NCBI RefSeq assembly: GCF_003350375.1
Contig: NZ_QQAR01000003.1
Location: 276,480 to 340,479, forward strand
DNA length: 64,000 nucleotides
Direction: 5' to 3'
Source: Flavobacterium sp. AG291
Lineage (GTDB): Bacteria > Bacteroidota > Bacteroidia > Flavobacteriales > Flavobacteriaceae
In this document: piece by piece, positions 15,686-24,475 of the stretch
Position numbering within the stretch: the first letter of the stretch is position 1
Layout of the letters: every line of letters starts with the position of its first letter
Notes under the pieces: generated by a model
Databases searched by the model: none
What the model saw: the letters and a program-made list of their open reading frames with translations, nothing else
Told to the model about the DNA's origin: nothing
Translations under genes and position numbers: made by a program

Positions 15686-16456
15686 ATGAAAGCGAAGTTT
15701 TTATTTATGATGGTGCTTTTCGCGCCGGTGCTTAGAGCTCAGGTAGTAAACGATTCAATAGTTGCTGATACAACTTCAGCCTCAGACTATTACAAATTTA
15801 ATTATAAACAACTTATAATTCCCACTGTGCTTGTGGGTTATGGAGCTATTGGCTTAGAGAGCCATACTCTTATAGGGCTTAACAAACAGTTGCGTGATGA
15901 GGTTAAAGAAGATATAGATGAAAAGATAACAATAGACGATTTTTCGCAGTATGCCCCTATGGCTTCTGTTTACGCTTTAAATGCTATGGGTGTGCAGGGA
16001 AAAAACAATTTTAAAGATCGCACTATTGTTATGGCGACATCTTATCTGATAATGAGCGGTACGGTTTTAGGGTTAAAATCGATTACTAAGGTGGGACGTC
16101 CCGATGGTAGCTCAAATAATTCCTTTCCATCGGGTCATACGGCTACTGCTTTTGCAGGTGCCGAATTTTTATGGCAGGAGTATAAAGACAAGTCGATATG
16201 GTATGGTGTTGCAGGATATGCGGTAGCCACAGGTACCGGCTTATTCAGGATTTATAACAACAGGCACTGGCTTACCGATGTAGCAGCCGGTGCGGGTATA
16301 GGGATATTAAGCACTAAAATTGCCTACTGGATACAGCCCTATACCAGCAAATTGTTTATGGGAAAAGACAGTGGTAAAGAACAAAAATATACAACAGCTA
16401 TTGCACCGTTCTATAATGGTAACCAATTGGGATGTTCGATAGCTATTCAGTTTTAA
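15686..16456 (+). CDS. PAP2-family membrane-associated phosphatase
   Basis: A 256-residue PAP2 (type 2 phosphatidic acid phosphatase) protein with a cleavable signal peptide (MKAKFLFMMVLFAPVLRAQ). All three catalytic motifs are present: K-x6-RP as KSITKVGRP near residue 132, PSGH near 147, and R-x5-H-x3-D as RIYNNRHWLTD near 190. It likely dephosphorylates a lipid phosphate in the periplasm or outer membrane. The ATG at 15686 is preferred because it starts the signal peptide; the frame extends back to an ATG at 15647 with a polar 13-residue leader. It lies between the LtaS-like gene and a two-component system, which suggests a shared role in envelope modification. Confidence 0.88.
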   Translation: MKAKFLFMMVLFAPVLRAQVVNDSIVADTTSASDYYKFNYKQLIIPTVLVGYGAIGLESHTLIGLNKQLRDEVKEDIDEKITIDDFSQYAPMASVYALNAMGVQGKNNFKDRTIVMATSYLIMSGTVLGLKSITKVGRPDGSSNNSFPSGHTATAFAGAEFLWQEYKDKSIWYGVAGYAVATGTGLFRIYNNRHWLTDVAAGAGIGILSTKIAYWIQPYTSKLFMGKDSGKEQKYTTAIAPFYNGNQLGCSIAIQF

Positions 16457-16517
16457 AAAAACATTTACAAGAGTTTGTAACTTAGGTAAAATCTATAACT
16501 TTATTAAAAATTAGGAG

Positions 16518-17189
16518 ATGGATATTCTGGTTGTTGAAGACGAGAAAGGTATTTATGATTTTTTGAAGCAGGGACTTGAAGAGGAAGGTTATACGATAAC
16601 TATAGAATCTTCGGGAGATACTGGACTCGTTATGGCATTAAAAAAACATTTTGATGTGATATTACTGGATTGGATGCTACCAAAGATCTCCGGTCTGGAA
16701 ATATGTAAAACGATTAGGAAATCTAATAAGTCCACGCCTATTATTTTTCTTACGGCTAAAGATACTGTGCAGGAAACGATTACGGGGTTACAGGCTGGTG
16801 CTAATGACTATATCAAGAAACCTTTTAGTTTCGAAGAATTGCTGGAACGCATAAAAGTTCAGCTTCGTAATATTATAGAAGAAAAGCCGCAATATATGCT
16901 TGGTCCTATTACTATGCATACGGATACATATCAGGTATTTTATAATGATACTGAGGTTATGCTTACCCAAAAAGAATTTGCCTTACTCGAATTTTTATTA
17001 AAGAATAAGGGAACTGTATGTACAAGAACTGAAATCATTAAGAATGTATGGAACATACATTTTAATTATGATACCGGTGTTATAGATGTGTTTATTAATG
17101 GTATCCGTAAAAAACTGGGACTTACAAAAGAAGAGAATTACATTAAAGCCATACGTGGTGTAGGATATATAGCCAATGAGATCGATTAA
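16518..17189 (+). CDS. OmpR/PhoB-family response regulator
   Basis: A 223-residue DNA-binding response regulator. The receiver domain has VVEDEKG at residue 5, phospho-acceptor Asp in LLDWMLPKISG near 51, LTAKD near 79 and the Lys in YIKKPFS near 102. The C-terminal winged helix has LTQKEFALLEFLL, the recognition helix around VWNIHFNYDTGVIDVFI and the wing GVGYIAN. The stop overlaps the start of the kinase by 14 bases, so the two form a coupled pair. AGGAG directly abuts the ATG with no spacing. Confidence 0.94.
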   Translation: MDILVVEDEKGIYDFLKQGLEEEGYTITIESSGDTGLVMALKKHFDVILLDWMLPKISGLEICKTIRKSNKSTPIIFLTAKDTVQETITGLQAGANDYIKKPFSFEELLERIKVQLRNIIEEKPQYMLGPITMHTDTYQVFYNDTEVMLTQKEFALLEFLLKNKGTVCTRTEIIKNVWNIHFNYDTGVIDVFINGIRKKLGLTKEENYIKAIRGVGYIANEID

Positions 17190-18573
17190 AACTCCTGTAT
17201 CTATAAAAAACAGGATTGCACTGTTTAACCTTGTAACTACGGCATTGTTGATACTTGTTGTATTTACAATTATATACAGGATTGTGTCTTTTTCGGTAAA
17301 TGAGGATATTAATAAAGAATTACAGGCTGAAATTAACCTTCATACTTCATATGTTGAAAATCAGGACGAATTCGTTGGTCTTGTTGATAAGGAAGAATGG
17401 GATGAAAGCGAGCATAAGGAAATTGTAATAAATCCGGTTTTTTTACAGGCTTTTGACGATCATGGTAATTCTGTAGAAAAATCTCCAAATCTAAAAGGAG
17501 AAAACTTAAAGTTTTATAAAAATAAGAATTCAAAATTTTATAAAGATACCCAGGTAACAGGCTTGTCGATACGCCAGGTACAGGCGCCATTGTTTTTTAA
17601 AGGTAAACTTAAAGGCTATGTAATCATTGCTATGTCTATCGAGCAACCACATAAGGTACTTGATAATTTATTGTTCGTTTTGTTATTAGCTTATCCCATA
17701 GTTTTATTAGTACTTTTTTTTATTACCAGAATCGTTGCTGGCCAAACCATGAAACCGGCACTTGATATTATTGCTACTACCAAAAGTATAACGGATAATA
17801 ACTTTAACGAAAGGGTAAAGCTCCCTAAAAAAAGAGATGAACTTTACGTGCTTTCTTTGGCAATTAATGGGTTGTTGGATAAAATTGAAAGTGCTATAGT
17901 CAGAGAGAAACAATTTACATCTGATGCTTCACACGAACTTCGTACGCCACTTGCAGTTATAAAAGGTACGCTTGAAGTACTGGTAAGAAAACCACGTACT
18001 ACCGAAGAATATAATGAAAAGATAAACTATTGTGTAAGTGAGGTAAACAGGCTAAATCATATGGTCGATCAGCTTTTGCTTATGGCAAGGTTTGAAGACC
18101 AAAAACTTGCTGCTAAGTTACAAACCGTGGTATTGGATGAGGTTTTACTTCAGGCATTAGAGCGTTATTCTCCAAAAATTGAAGTAAGAAACCTTACTGT
18201 TGATTTTGATTTTACCGAGCATTTTGAAGTGGTGTCCGATGCAGGAATGACAGGGCTTATAATAGAAAATATACTCTCTAATGCGATTAAATATTCTCAT
18301 GATGGAGGAAATATAGCAATTGAACTCTTTAATGATAATAAGAATGTGATTTGCCGTATAACAGACAAAGGGATTGGTATTGCTGCAAATGATCTCGGCA
18401 AGATATACGGACAATTTTATCGCTCTGAGGCATTGGAGCATGCCAGTGTAAAAGGTACTGGCCTTGGTTTGTCTATTGTAAAAAGGTTATGCGATATACT
18501 CAATATTGGTCTCAATATAGAAAGTAATAAAAACGAAGGAACTTCAGTCACTCTTTCTTTCGAAAAGAATTAA
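17176..18573 (+). CDS. Membrane sensor histidine kinase, partner of the OmpR-type regulator
   Basis: A 465-residue sensor kinase. Transmembrane helix 1 (about 13-35) is followed by a periplasmic sensor region of about 125 residues, helix 2 (about 163-185), HAMP, HisKA and HATPase. The phospho-acceptor His is in SHELRTPLAVIKG near residue 252. The ATP-binding boxes are ILSNAIKYS, ITDKGIGIA, FYRSE and GTGLGLSIVKRL. The ligand cannot be predicted from the sensor region. It overlaps the regulator gene upstream, and its stop overlaps the convergent LysR gene stop by 4 bases. The position after LtaS-like and PAP2 genes hints at envelope stress. Confidence 0.93.
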   Translation: MRSIKTPVSIKNRIALFNLVTTALLILVVFTIIYRIVSFSVNEDINKELQAEINLHTSYVENQDEFVGLVDKEEWDESEHKEIVINPVFLQAFDDHGNSVEKSPNLKGENLKFYKNKNSKFYKDTQVTGLSIRQVQAPLFFKGKLKGYVIIAMSIEQPHKVLDNLLFVLLLAYPIVLLVLFFITRIVAGQTMKPALDIIATTKSITDNNFNERVKLPKKRDELYVLSLAINGLLDKIESAIVREKQFTSDASHELRTPLAVIKGTLEVLVRKPRTTEEYNEKINYCVSEVNRLNHMVDQLLLMARFEDQKLAAKLQTVVLDEVLLQALERYSPKIEVRNLTVDFDFTEHFEVVSDAGMTGLIIENILSNAIKYSHDGGNIAIELFNDNKNVICRITDKGIGIAANDLGKIYGQFYRSEALEHASVKGTGLGLSIVKRLCDILNIGLNIESNKNEGTSVTLSFEKN

Positions 18574-19490
18574 GATTTATTGAGCATCTCCGCTAATACA
18601 GTTTCATCCCTGAAAATCTTTTTAATTACTTCTATTTCATCTGCATACATGGTTTTCTTTCGTGTAGCAAAGTGGAGTGTATTGGTAAGTTTGGGCTCTC
18701 CTTCCCAGATAAGCTGAATCTGTCCGTTTTCAATTTCACGATGGCACAAAAAGTCCGGGATTACGGCAAGGCCAATACCGCTCGACAGACAACGTACAAT
18801 TGAATTCAGGTTAGGAACGATATAATTCGGCCTGAAGTCAGGATACTTATTAAAGTTCAGTTGCCAGAAACGTCGAAGGTGTTCCATATCACCGGTAGTG
18901 CCGTACCATTTTTGCTGTTTTAGCCATGTTTCGAGAGCATTGCGGTCATTTTGCGCGACTATGGCAGTAAGAGCTTCCTTGTCAACTTCATTGCCACCAA
19001 CAAGCACAATAGTCTCTTTACTGAAAGCCTCATAATCTACATCTTTACTAACTACCATCTGAGGTGTAATAATTAGGTCGAGTATGCCTTTCTCAAGGTT
19101 TTCCACCATTTCAGGATATTCCCCAAACTGAATAATTACATTAAAAGGTAAGGTAGCAATGTATGGTTCCAGCGTAATCTGAAAAGTCTCAAAGCACATA
19201 CCTACACTAATGGTTGGTGTATGTTTCTCTGTGCTACGCTGAAAATTCTTTTCGGCTTCTTCCAGTTTTGTGAGCGCATCGTTAATGAAGTTATACAGTG
19301 CTTTGCCACGCTCGGTAGGCACCATACGTCGGCCTTTACGGTCAAAAAGCCTGTAACCGGTATAATTCTCCAGTGAACTTAAATGCAGACTTACTCCGGG
19401 TTGAGAGATAAACAACTCCTGTGCCGCTCCGGTTAGTGTTCCTGTTTTATAAACGGCCTTAAATGTCCTGTACCATTCCAGATTAACCAT
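18570..19490 (-). CDS. LysR-family transcriptional regulator
   Basis: A 306-residue LysR regulator. The N-terminal winged HTH (about 3-60) reads LEWYRTFKAVYKTGTLTGAA and SQPGVSLHLSSLE, followed by the linker helix and a periplasmic-binding-protein-like effector domain that includes VRCLSSGIGLAVIPDFL near residue 230. It is divergently transcribed from mdaB-ygiN (103 bases between the starts), the classical arrangement for a LysR protein controlling its neighbour. The likely inducer is a quinone or other redox-active compound, by inference from the target genes. A 14-base palindrome covers its own start codon and could be an autoregulatory site. Confidence 0.92.
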   Translation of the reverse strand: MVNLEWYRTFKAVYKTGTLTGAAQELFISQPGVSLHLSSLENYTGYRLFDRKGRRMVPTERGKALYNFINDALTKLEEAEKNFQRSTEKHTPTISVGMCFETFQITLEPYIATLPFNVIIQFGEYPEMVENLEKGILDLIITPQMVVSKDVDYEAFSKETIVLVGGNEVDKEALTAIVAQNDRNALETWLKQQKWYGTTGDMEHLRRFWQLNFNKYPDFRPNYIVPNLNSIVRCLSSGIGLAVIPDFLCHREIENGQIQLIWEGEPKLTNTLHFATRKKTMYADEIEVIKKIFRDETVLAEMLNKS

Positions 19491-19502
19491 AGTTTAAACT
19501 AT
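19489..19502. promoter_or_regulatory. Palindrome over the LysR start codon
   Basis: ATAGTTTAAACTAT is a 14-base perfect palindrome that includes the LysR initiation codon (19488-19490). LysR boxes are usually dyads near the regulator's own start, so it is a candidate operator. An exact -7 match TAAATTTG for mdaB lies at 19560-19567, without a clear -33 TTG. Confidence 0.35.
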
Positions 19503-19592
19503 TAGAATTATAATGTAAATGTATAAATTATCTTATTTTTATAATAGTATACGTCGCCGTAAATTTGTATCGTTAAACATAAGATATAAATC

Positions 19593-20198
19593 ATGACTAA
19601 AATATTCATCATCAACGGAGGCCAAAACTTTGGGCATTCAGGCGGTAAGTTCAACGATACGGTTACTGCCAAAACATTAGATTTTTTTACAAAAAGTGAA
19701 GGTTTTGAAGTAAAGGTAACTAACATAAGTGAGGGATATGATCCTGCCGAGGAGGTTGCAAAATATGTATGGGCAGATGTAGTAGTATACCATACACCTA
19801 TATGGTGGTTCCAATTACCGCACGATTTTAAAAAATATATAGATGTAGTTTTTACCGAAGGCCATGCTAATGGTATTTACAATAGTGACGGGCGTTCGTC
19901 GGCAAATCCTGCTATTAATTATGGTACGGGAGGAACTCTGCACGGGCGTAAATATATGGTAACAACATCATGGAATGCGCCTGTGGAAGCATTTACGTTA
20001 CCAGGTGAGTTTTTTAATGAAACCAGTGTAGATAAGGGTATTTTGTTTGGTTTTCACCGTATGAATGCTTTTACCGGTTTAGAACCTTTGCCATCACACC
20101 ATTTTCATGATGTAATGAAAAACCCGGATATGGAAGCGTTTTTAGGAGACTATGAGAATCATCTTGAAAACATTTTTATTAAAGAATATGCAAATTAA
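19593..20198 (+). CDS. mdaB: NAD(P)H:quinone oxidoreductase, MdaB family
   Basis: A 201-residue flavodoxin-fold quinone reductase that reduces quinones by two electrons with NAD(P)H, avoiding semiquinone radicals. The flavin-binding start is MTKIFIINGGQNFGHSGGKF. YHTPIWWFQLP near residue 68 and TTSWNAPVEAF near 130 are characteristic of the MdaB subgroup, as is the GFHRMNAFTGLEPLPSHHFH segment. The next gene encodes a YgiN-like quinol monooxygenase and overlaps it by 11 bases. The same mdaB-ygiN pairing exists in E. coli, where the two are proposed to form a quinone redox cycle. The divergent LysR is the likely regulator. Confidence 0.93.
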   Translation: MTKIFIINGGQNFGHSGGKFNDTVTAKTLDFFTKSEGFEVKVTNISEGYDPAEEVAKYVWADVVVYHTPIWWFQLPHDFKKYIDVVFTEGHANGIYNSDGRSSANPAINYGTGGTLHGRKYMVTTSWNAPVEAFTLPGEFFNETSVDKGILFGFHRMNAFTGLEPLPSHHFHDVMKNPDMEAFLGDYENHLENIFIKEYAN

Positions 20199-20475
20199 TA
20201 TAACCGCAATAATAAAGGCTTTGCCTGAAAAAGGTGAAGAAATGAAAGCTTTGCTGCTAAAACTGGTAGAAGGCTCTACAAAGGAAGTTGCCTGTATACA
20301 GTATGATTTGCATCAGTCTGCTGAAGAACCAAACATTTTTATTTTCCATGAAATATGGAGGGATGCTGATAGTCTTGCTGAGCATACCCAAACCGAACAT
20401 TTTTTAGAATTTGTCAATGATTCATCACCATTATTGGCTGAACCATTAACGGTTTATAAAACCAACAGGATTTAA
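20188..20475 (+). CDS. Quinol monooxygenase, YgiN/ABM family
   Basis: A 95-residue dimeric alpha/beta-barrel protein of the antibiotic biosynthesis monooxygenase (ABM) fold. It starts MQINITAIIKALPEKGEEMK, has CIQYDLHQSAEEPNIFIFHE near residue 35 and a conserved EIWRDADSLAEHTQTEHF, matching YgiN-type proteins that oxidise menadiol-like quinols. The ATG at 20188 begins the family homology; the frame could extend back to 20152 but would then lie deeper inside mdaB. It is coupled to mdaB by an 11-base overlap and followed by a strong terminator. Confidence 0.88.
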   Translation: MQINITAIIKALPEKGEEMKALLLKLVEGSTKEVACIQYDLHQSAEEPNIFIFHEIWRDADSLAEHTQTEHFLEFVNDSSPLLAEPLTVYKTNRI

Positions 20476-20490
20476 ATTGTTTAAGTCAGT

Positions 20491-20530
20491 AAAAAAGCCG
20501 CTTGTCATTAAGACAGCGGCTTTTTTGTTT
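20491..20530 (+). terminator. Terminator of the mdaB-ygiN operon
   Basis: GCCGCTTGTC and GACAGCGGC (20497-20506 and 20512-20520) pair with one bulged T around a 5-base loop, flanked by an A-run and T-run. It starts 15 bases after the stop. Confidence 0.85.
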
Positions 20531-20602
20531 TAGAAAGGTTAATTAACTTTTTAATACGCTCTAATGGTTTGATTTTTGGAATTCATAACAATAGTAAACG
20601 CC

Positions 20603-21127
20603 ATGAAAATGCAGAAAACATCTTTATTGTACATACTTCCGCTTTCTTTTATGTTTTGTAAAAAGGAGGTGACAGCAACAAAGCAGGAGCAAAGAACCGC
20701 TGTTGATACCATAAGTATAGCTAAATCATCGGAACGTGAGGAAGTAATTGCTTATGCAAAAAAATATCTTGGAACAAAATATTGTTATGCCGGAGGTAGC
20801 CCCGAGAGTGGTTTTGACTGTTCAGGGTTTGTAAATTTTGTGTTCAAACATTTTGATATTGACTTACCCAGAAGTTCATCAGGATTTGCATCAATTGGAA
20901 GGTCTCTCAAACCCGAAGAATTTCAGGTAGGGGATGTGTTAGTTTTTTATGGCTATAAAGACAGGAATTCTGTAGGGCATGTAGGTATCATCTGTGAAGC
21001 TAATGGAATGAAATCAAAATTCATTCATTCGTCATCGGGTAAGGAAATGGCAGTTATGATTAGTGAGCTGGGATCGGATATGTACACTAAACGATTCTAT
21101 AGATGTATAGATCCTTTTAAGATGTAA
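20603..21127 (+). CDS. NlpC/P60 lipoprotein, predicted murein endopeptidase
   Basis: A 174-residue cysteine peptidase of the NlpC/P60 family, expected to cut the stem peptides of peptidoglycan. The N-terminus (MKMQKTSLLYILPLSFMFCKK) is a lipoprotein signal with the lipidated Cys at about residue 19. The catalytic Cys is in FDCSGFVNFVFK near 72, the first His in VGHVGII near 122 and the third residue His in FIHSSSG near 138. The ATG at 20603 is chosen over the upstream TTG at 20576 because it starts the signal. It faces an L,D-transpeptidase gene across a shared terminator. Confidence 0.9.
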   Translation: MKMQKTSLLYILPLSFMFCKKEVTATKQEQRTAVDTISIAKSSEREEVIAYAKKYLGTKYCYAGGSPESGFDCSGFVNFVFKHFDIDLPRSSSGFASIGRSLKPEEFQVGDVLVFYGYKDRNSVGHVGIICEANGMKSKFIHSSSGKEMAVMISELGSDMYTKRFYRCIDPFKM

Positions 21128-21137
21128 TGATAAAAAC

Positions 21138-21186
21138 AAAATGAAAGATTTAAAATTCGGGCTGAATCTTAAATCTTTCATTTTTT
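21138..21186. terminator. Bidirectional terminator
   Basis: AAAATGAAAGATTTAA (21138-21153) and TTAAATCTTTCATTTT (21169-21184) are perfect 16-base inverted arms with a 15-base loop and flanking T-run. It separates the convergent NlpC/P60 and L,D-transpeptidase genes. Confidence 0.85.
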
Positions 21187-21202
21187 AAATTTTCAATATG
21201 GA

Positions 21203-22783
21203 TTATTTCGCGGCATACAGCAATCCTGCTAATCTCTCATCTCGTTTATAGATGTCTTCAAAGAACGCTACATTACCGTTCTCATCTGCCCAGGCGGTAA
21301 AGTAAGCAATGTATACCGGTATTTTCTTTTTAAGTACATAAGTACTTTCTTTAGAAGCATTCATTTTAGCGTCTACCTGAGCTTCGGTCCAGTTGCCGTC
21401 TTCTTTGGTAATCATTACAGCAAGTTCACGGGCTTTTTCTACACGCACACAACCATGACTGAATGCCCTGTCATCCTGATTGAAAAGGCTCTTGGCAGGA
21501 GTATCGTGCAGGTAGATATTATTACTGTTTGGGAACATGAATTTTACTTTACCTAAGGAATTTTGTCCTCCAGGTTTTTGACGTACACGTCCCTGATACC
21601 ATTCCATATTATGTTTAGCCAGGTAGTTAGGATCTTTAGCAATACCGGGTTTAATCTCTTTGTTTAATATACTGGTTGGGACATTCCAGTAAGGAGCAAA
21701 ATTAAGGTAGCTCATCATACCGCTAAATACTACTGTTTTATTCAGTTCTTTACCTACAACAACCTTTGATGTAAATACAGGTTTTCCTTTTTTGAAATAT
21801 ACTAGTCGGTATGATGGTATGTTTACGGCAATAACTTCAGGTGCTTTGTCCATATCGGGAGATATCCATCGACAACGCTCCATATTTATAGATATGGTTT
21901 TTATAAGCTGGTTTAAAGGAACATTCATTTCCCGTACTATGGCAGGGCCAATTTTTCCGTCGAAAACACGGTTGTGTTTATCTTCATACGCTTTTAGTCC
22001 TTCGTATAATTCACTGTCGTAAACAGCTTTTCCATTGTCGTTTTTCATGTAGCCTTCCAGTGTAAGGCGTTTGCGTATTTGTACCACTGCCGCAGCAGAA
22101 TCTCCCTGTTTAAGTGATTTTACTCCCTCATCTAGAGCGATAGTACCCCAGCTTCCTTTTTTCTCTATTTCACGGTATTTTTTAAGTCCTTTGCGAAGGC
22201 TGTAGTACTGGCTTAATAGTTCAGATTCGTCCTGTTTTATTAGTTTAGGATCGAGCATGAGGCTATCCAGATAAGCTACATAATCTACCTTTTGTCTTGG
22301 CAGATACCAGCCAACTTCCTGTCTTTTATCCGTATCGAGACCTTCAAGCACATTTTTAGCATAGTAAAAATACATAGAGCTTATAAGCAGTTCGCTATCC
22401 GTATCCGGTTTGCTTTGCGGATTATCGAATATAGCATTCAACTCTTCTTTATAAGGGATTTTTAATTCAAGCCCTTCATTATCGAGCTGGTTTACCCTGT
22501 TATGTATTACATCGGCAAACTCAATAAGTCCTCCTTTATCCTGCCATACATAATGATGGTGTTTTGAATATAACTGCCTTACTTCTTTCTCAAACTGTTT
22601 AAAGTCGGGATGTTTTTGAAAAAAAGCAGCAAATTTTGTTGTGTCTAATGGTATCGTAGGATCTTCATGGTCATGCACTTCGGTATTGTCTGACACATCA
22701 TCTCCATCTTTTTTCTTGTTACAGGAAAAAGTAAGGAATGTAACTCCTAAGATTACGGCTAAGATTGAATTCACTTTTTTCAT
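21203..22783 (-). CDS. L,D-transpeptidase with peptidoglycan-binding domain (YcbB-like lipoprotein)
   Basis: A 526-residue lipoprotein with signal and lipobox FLTFSC at the N-terminus. It has an alpha-helical scaffold region, a peptidoglycan-binding domain near residues 220-270 (VKSLKQGDSAAAVVQIRKRL) and a C-terminal YkuD catalytic domain. The active site is HGCVRVEKARELA near residue 442, with the nucleophile Cys and the preceding Ser-His-Gly; the upstream His is in IYLHDTPAKSLF. Such enzymes make 3-3 cross-links in peptidoglycan or attach proteins to it, and are insensitive to most beta-lactams except carbapenems. The layout matches YcbB/LdtD. Confidence 0.93.
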   Translation of the reverse strand: MKKVNSILAVILGVTFLTFSCNKKKDGDDVSDNTEVHDHEDPTIPLDTTKFAAFFQKHPDFKQFEKEVRQLYSKHHHYVWQDKGGLIEFADVIHNRVNQLDNEGLELKIPYKEELNAIFDNPQSKPDTDSELLISSMYFYYAKNVLEGLDTDKRQEVGWYLPRQKVDYVAYLDSLMLDPKLIKQDESELLSQYYSLRKGLKKYREIEKKGSWGTIALDEGVKSLKQGDSAAAVVQIRKRLTLEGYMKNDNGKAVYDSELYEGLKAYEDKHNRVFDGKIGPAIVREMNVPLNQLIKTISINMERCRWISPDMDKAPEVIAVNIPSYRLVYFKKGKPVFTSKVVVGKELNKTVVFSGMMSYLNFAPYWNVPTSILNKEIKPGIAKDPNYLAKHNMEWYQGRVRQKPGGQNSLGKVKFMFPNSNNIYLHDTPAKSLFNQDDRAFSHGCVRVEKARELAVMITKEDGNWTEAQVDAKMNASKESTYVLKKKIPVYIAYFTAWADENGNVAFFEDIYKRDERLAGLLYAAK

Positions 22784-22976
22784 GGCGTTTTATGTTTAGA
22801 ATAAAAGTAAGAAATATTTTGTTATAAAAAAGAGGCTGCAAAGGGCTTTCGGTAGGTTTAACTAACAATTGTGATAAACCCTTAAGAGATTACAAAATGA
22901 TTTTCAGGAACCTGACATTTATCATAAAACATGTCTTTCAAGGTTGGTAATTTTACTCTGTTAAATCTAATTAACT

Positions 22977-24389
22977 ATGAAAATAGAACAGATATATACA
23001 GGATGTCTTTCACATGCGGCCTATTATGTAGTGAGTAATGGTGAAGCTGCAATTTTTGATCCCCTGAGAGAAGTACAGCCTTATCTTGACAGGGCAGAAG
23101 ATGATAATGCGGTTATAAAATATGTTTTCGAAACGCATTTTCATGCAGATTTTGTTAGCGGTCATCTTGACCTTAAAGCAAAGACAGGTGCTCAGATTGT
23201 TTTTGGTCCTAATGCCAAACCTTCCTATGATGCATTGATTGCAAAAGACGGACAGGAATTTAAGCTTGGCAAGTGTATCATTAAAGCACTTCATACTCCG
23301 GGGCACACTATGGAAAGCACCACTTATCTTCTGATTGATGAAAACGGGAATGAGCACGGTATAATAACCGGAGACACTCTTTTTATTGGTGACGTTGGTC
23401 GTCCGGATCTTGCTCAGCATATAGTTGCTGAACTGACTCAGGATAAACTGGCAAGGCATTTATACCATTCTTTAAGGGAAAAAATAATGCCATTATCTGA
23501 TGCGCTAATTGTATATCCTAATCATGGGGCAGGGAGTGCCTGTGGAAAAATGATGAGTAAAGAAACTACAGATACCCTTGGCAATCAGAAAAAAACAAAT
23601 TATGCTTTGCGAAGTGACATGACCGAAGATGAATTTGTAAAAGAACTGCTGAATGGTCTTGCTATACCGCCGGCTTATTTTCCTAAAAATGTATTACTTA
23701 ACATACAGGGGCCTGATAGCCTTGATGCCGTTTTAACGAAAGCTAAAAATGGATTATCTCCTGATGAATTTGAAGAAATTGCCAACAGCACCGGTGCTTT
23801 GATACTCGATACCAGGGAAGCATCAGTATTTGCTAAAGGTTTTATTCCTTTTAGTATAAATATAGGACTGCAGGGCAGTTTTGCGACGTGGGTTGGAGAA
23901 ATTGTAACCGATATTAATCAAAAGATCTTACTAATTACCGATGAAGGCAAAGAAGAGGAAGCGATGATACGGCTTTCGAGAGTGGGGTATGATAATACCA
24001 TAGGTTATCTGAAAGGCGGATTTGATGCCTGGCAACAGTCAGGTAAAAAAGTTAATACCATAAAAAGGATTTCCGCAGAAGATTTTGGAAGGTACTATGC
24101 CGGATCACCTTATGTGATAGATGTCAGGAAAAAAAGCGAATTCGATACCCAGCATATAGTAGGAGCGGTGAACATACCATTAAATACGCTATATCATCAT
24201 TTGGCAAAAATCTCGTTTTATATGCCTTTTGTCATTTACTGTGCAGGTGGTTACAGTAGTATGATCGCTGCCTCTATTCTAGATGGTTTAGGGTACAAAA
24301 ACTTTATGGATGTTGAAGGAGGATTTTCTGAACTAACCAAAACAAAAGTTCCCGTTACCGAATACTTGTGTCCAACGACTTTATTATAA
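22977..24389 (+). CDS. Metallo-beta-lactamase/double rhodanese fusion, persulfide dioxygenase type
   Basis: A 470-residue sulfur-metabolism enzyme. The N-terminal metallo-beta-lactamase domain (1-230) has ETHFHADFVSGH with His54, His56 and Asp58, HTPGHTMEST near 109 and GDTLFIGDVGRPDLA near 138, matching the ETHE1/Blh group that oxidises glutathione or other persulfides to sulfite. Two rhodanese domains follow. The first (about 265-355) has no Cys in its active-site loop and is probably structural. The second (about 365-465) has the catalytic Cys in YCAGGYS near 421. The thioredoxin gene downstream may reduce its products. Confidence 0.92.
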   Translation: MKIEQIYTGCLSHAAYYVVSNGEAAIFDPLREVQPYLDRAEDDNAVIKYVFETHFHADFVSGHLDLKAKTGAQIVFGPNAKPSYDALIAKDGQEFKLGKCIIKALHTPGHTMESTTYLLIDENGNEHGIITGDTLFIGDVGRPDLAQHIVAELTQDKLARHLYHSLREKIMPLSDALIVYPNHGAGSACGKMMSKETTDTLGNQKKTNYALRSDMTEDEFVKELLNGLAIPPAYFPKNVLLNIQGPDSLDAVLTKAKNGLSPDEFEEIANSTGALILDTREASVFAKGFIPFSINIGLQGSFATWVGEIVTDINQKILLITDEGKEEEAMIRLSRVGYDNTIGYLKGGFDAWQQSGKKVNTIKRISAEDFGRYYAGSPYVIDVRKKSEFDTQHIVGAVNIPLNTLYHHLAKISFYMPFVIYCAGGYSSMIAASILDGLGYKNFMDVEGGFSELTKTKVPVTEYLCPTTLL

Positions 24390-24410
24390 CTAATTATTAA
24401 CGTAGTGCTG

Positions 24411-24444
24411 GCCCTGCAGTCTTAGGATGAGCGGGGCTTTTTTT
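24411..24444 (+). terminator. Terminator between the persulfide dioxygenase and thioredoxin genes
   Basis: GCCCTGC (24411-24417) pairs with GCGGGGC (24431-24437) with one G-T wobble, followed by seven T. TATTTTTG (24446-24453), a -7-like box, follows directly, suggesting a separate promoter for thioredoxin, although no -33 TTG is placed correctly. Confidence 0.65.
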
Positions 24445-24475
24445 GTATTTTTGAGTTACACTAAAGTTTATTGAT

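Noticed and set aside
23010..23459. 149-residue open frame opposite the persulfide dioxygenase
   Set aside because: It lies entirely antisense to the conserved metallo-beta-lactamase domain and has no family features.
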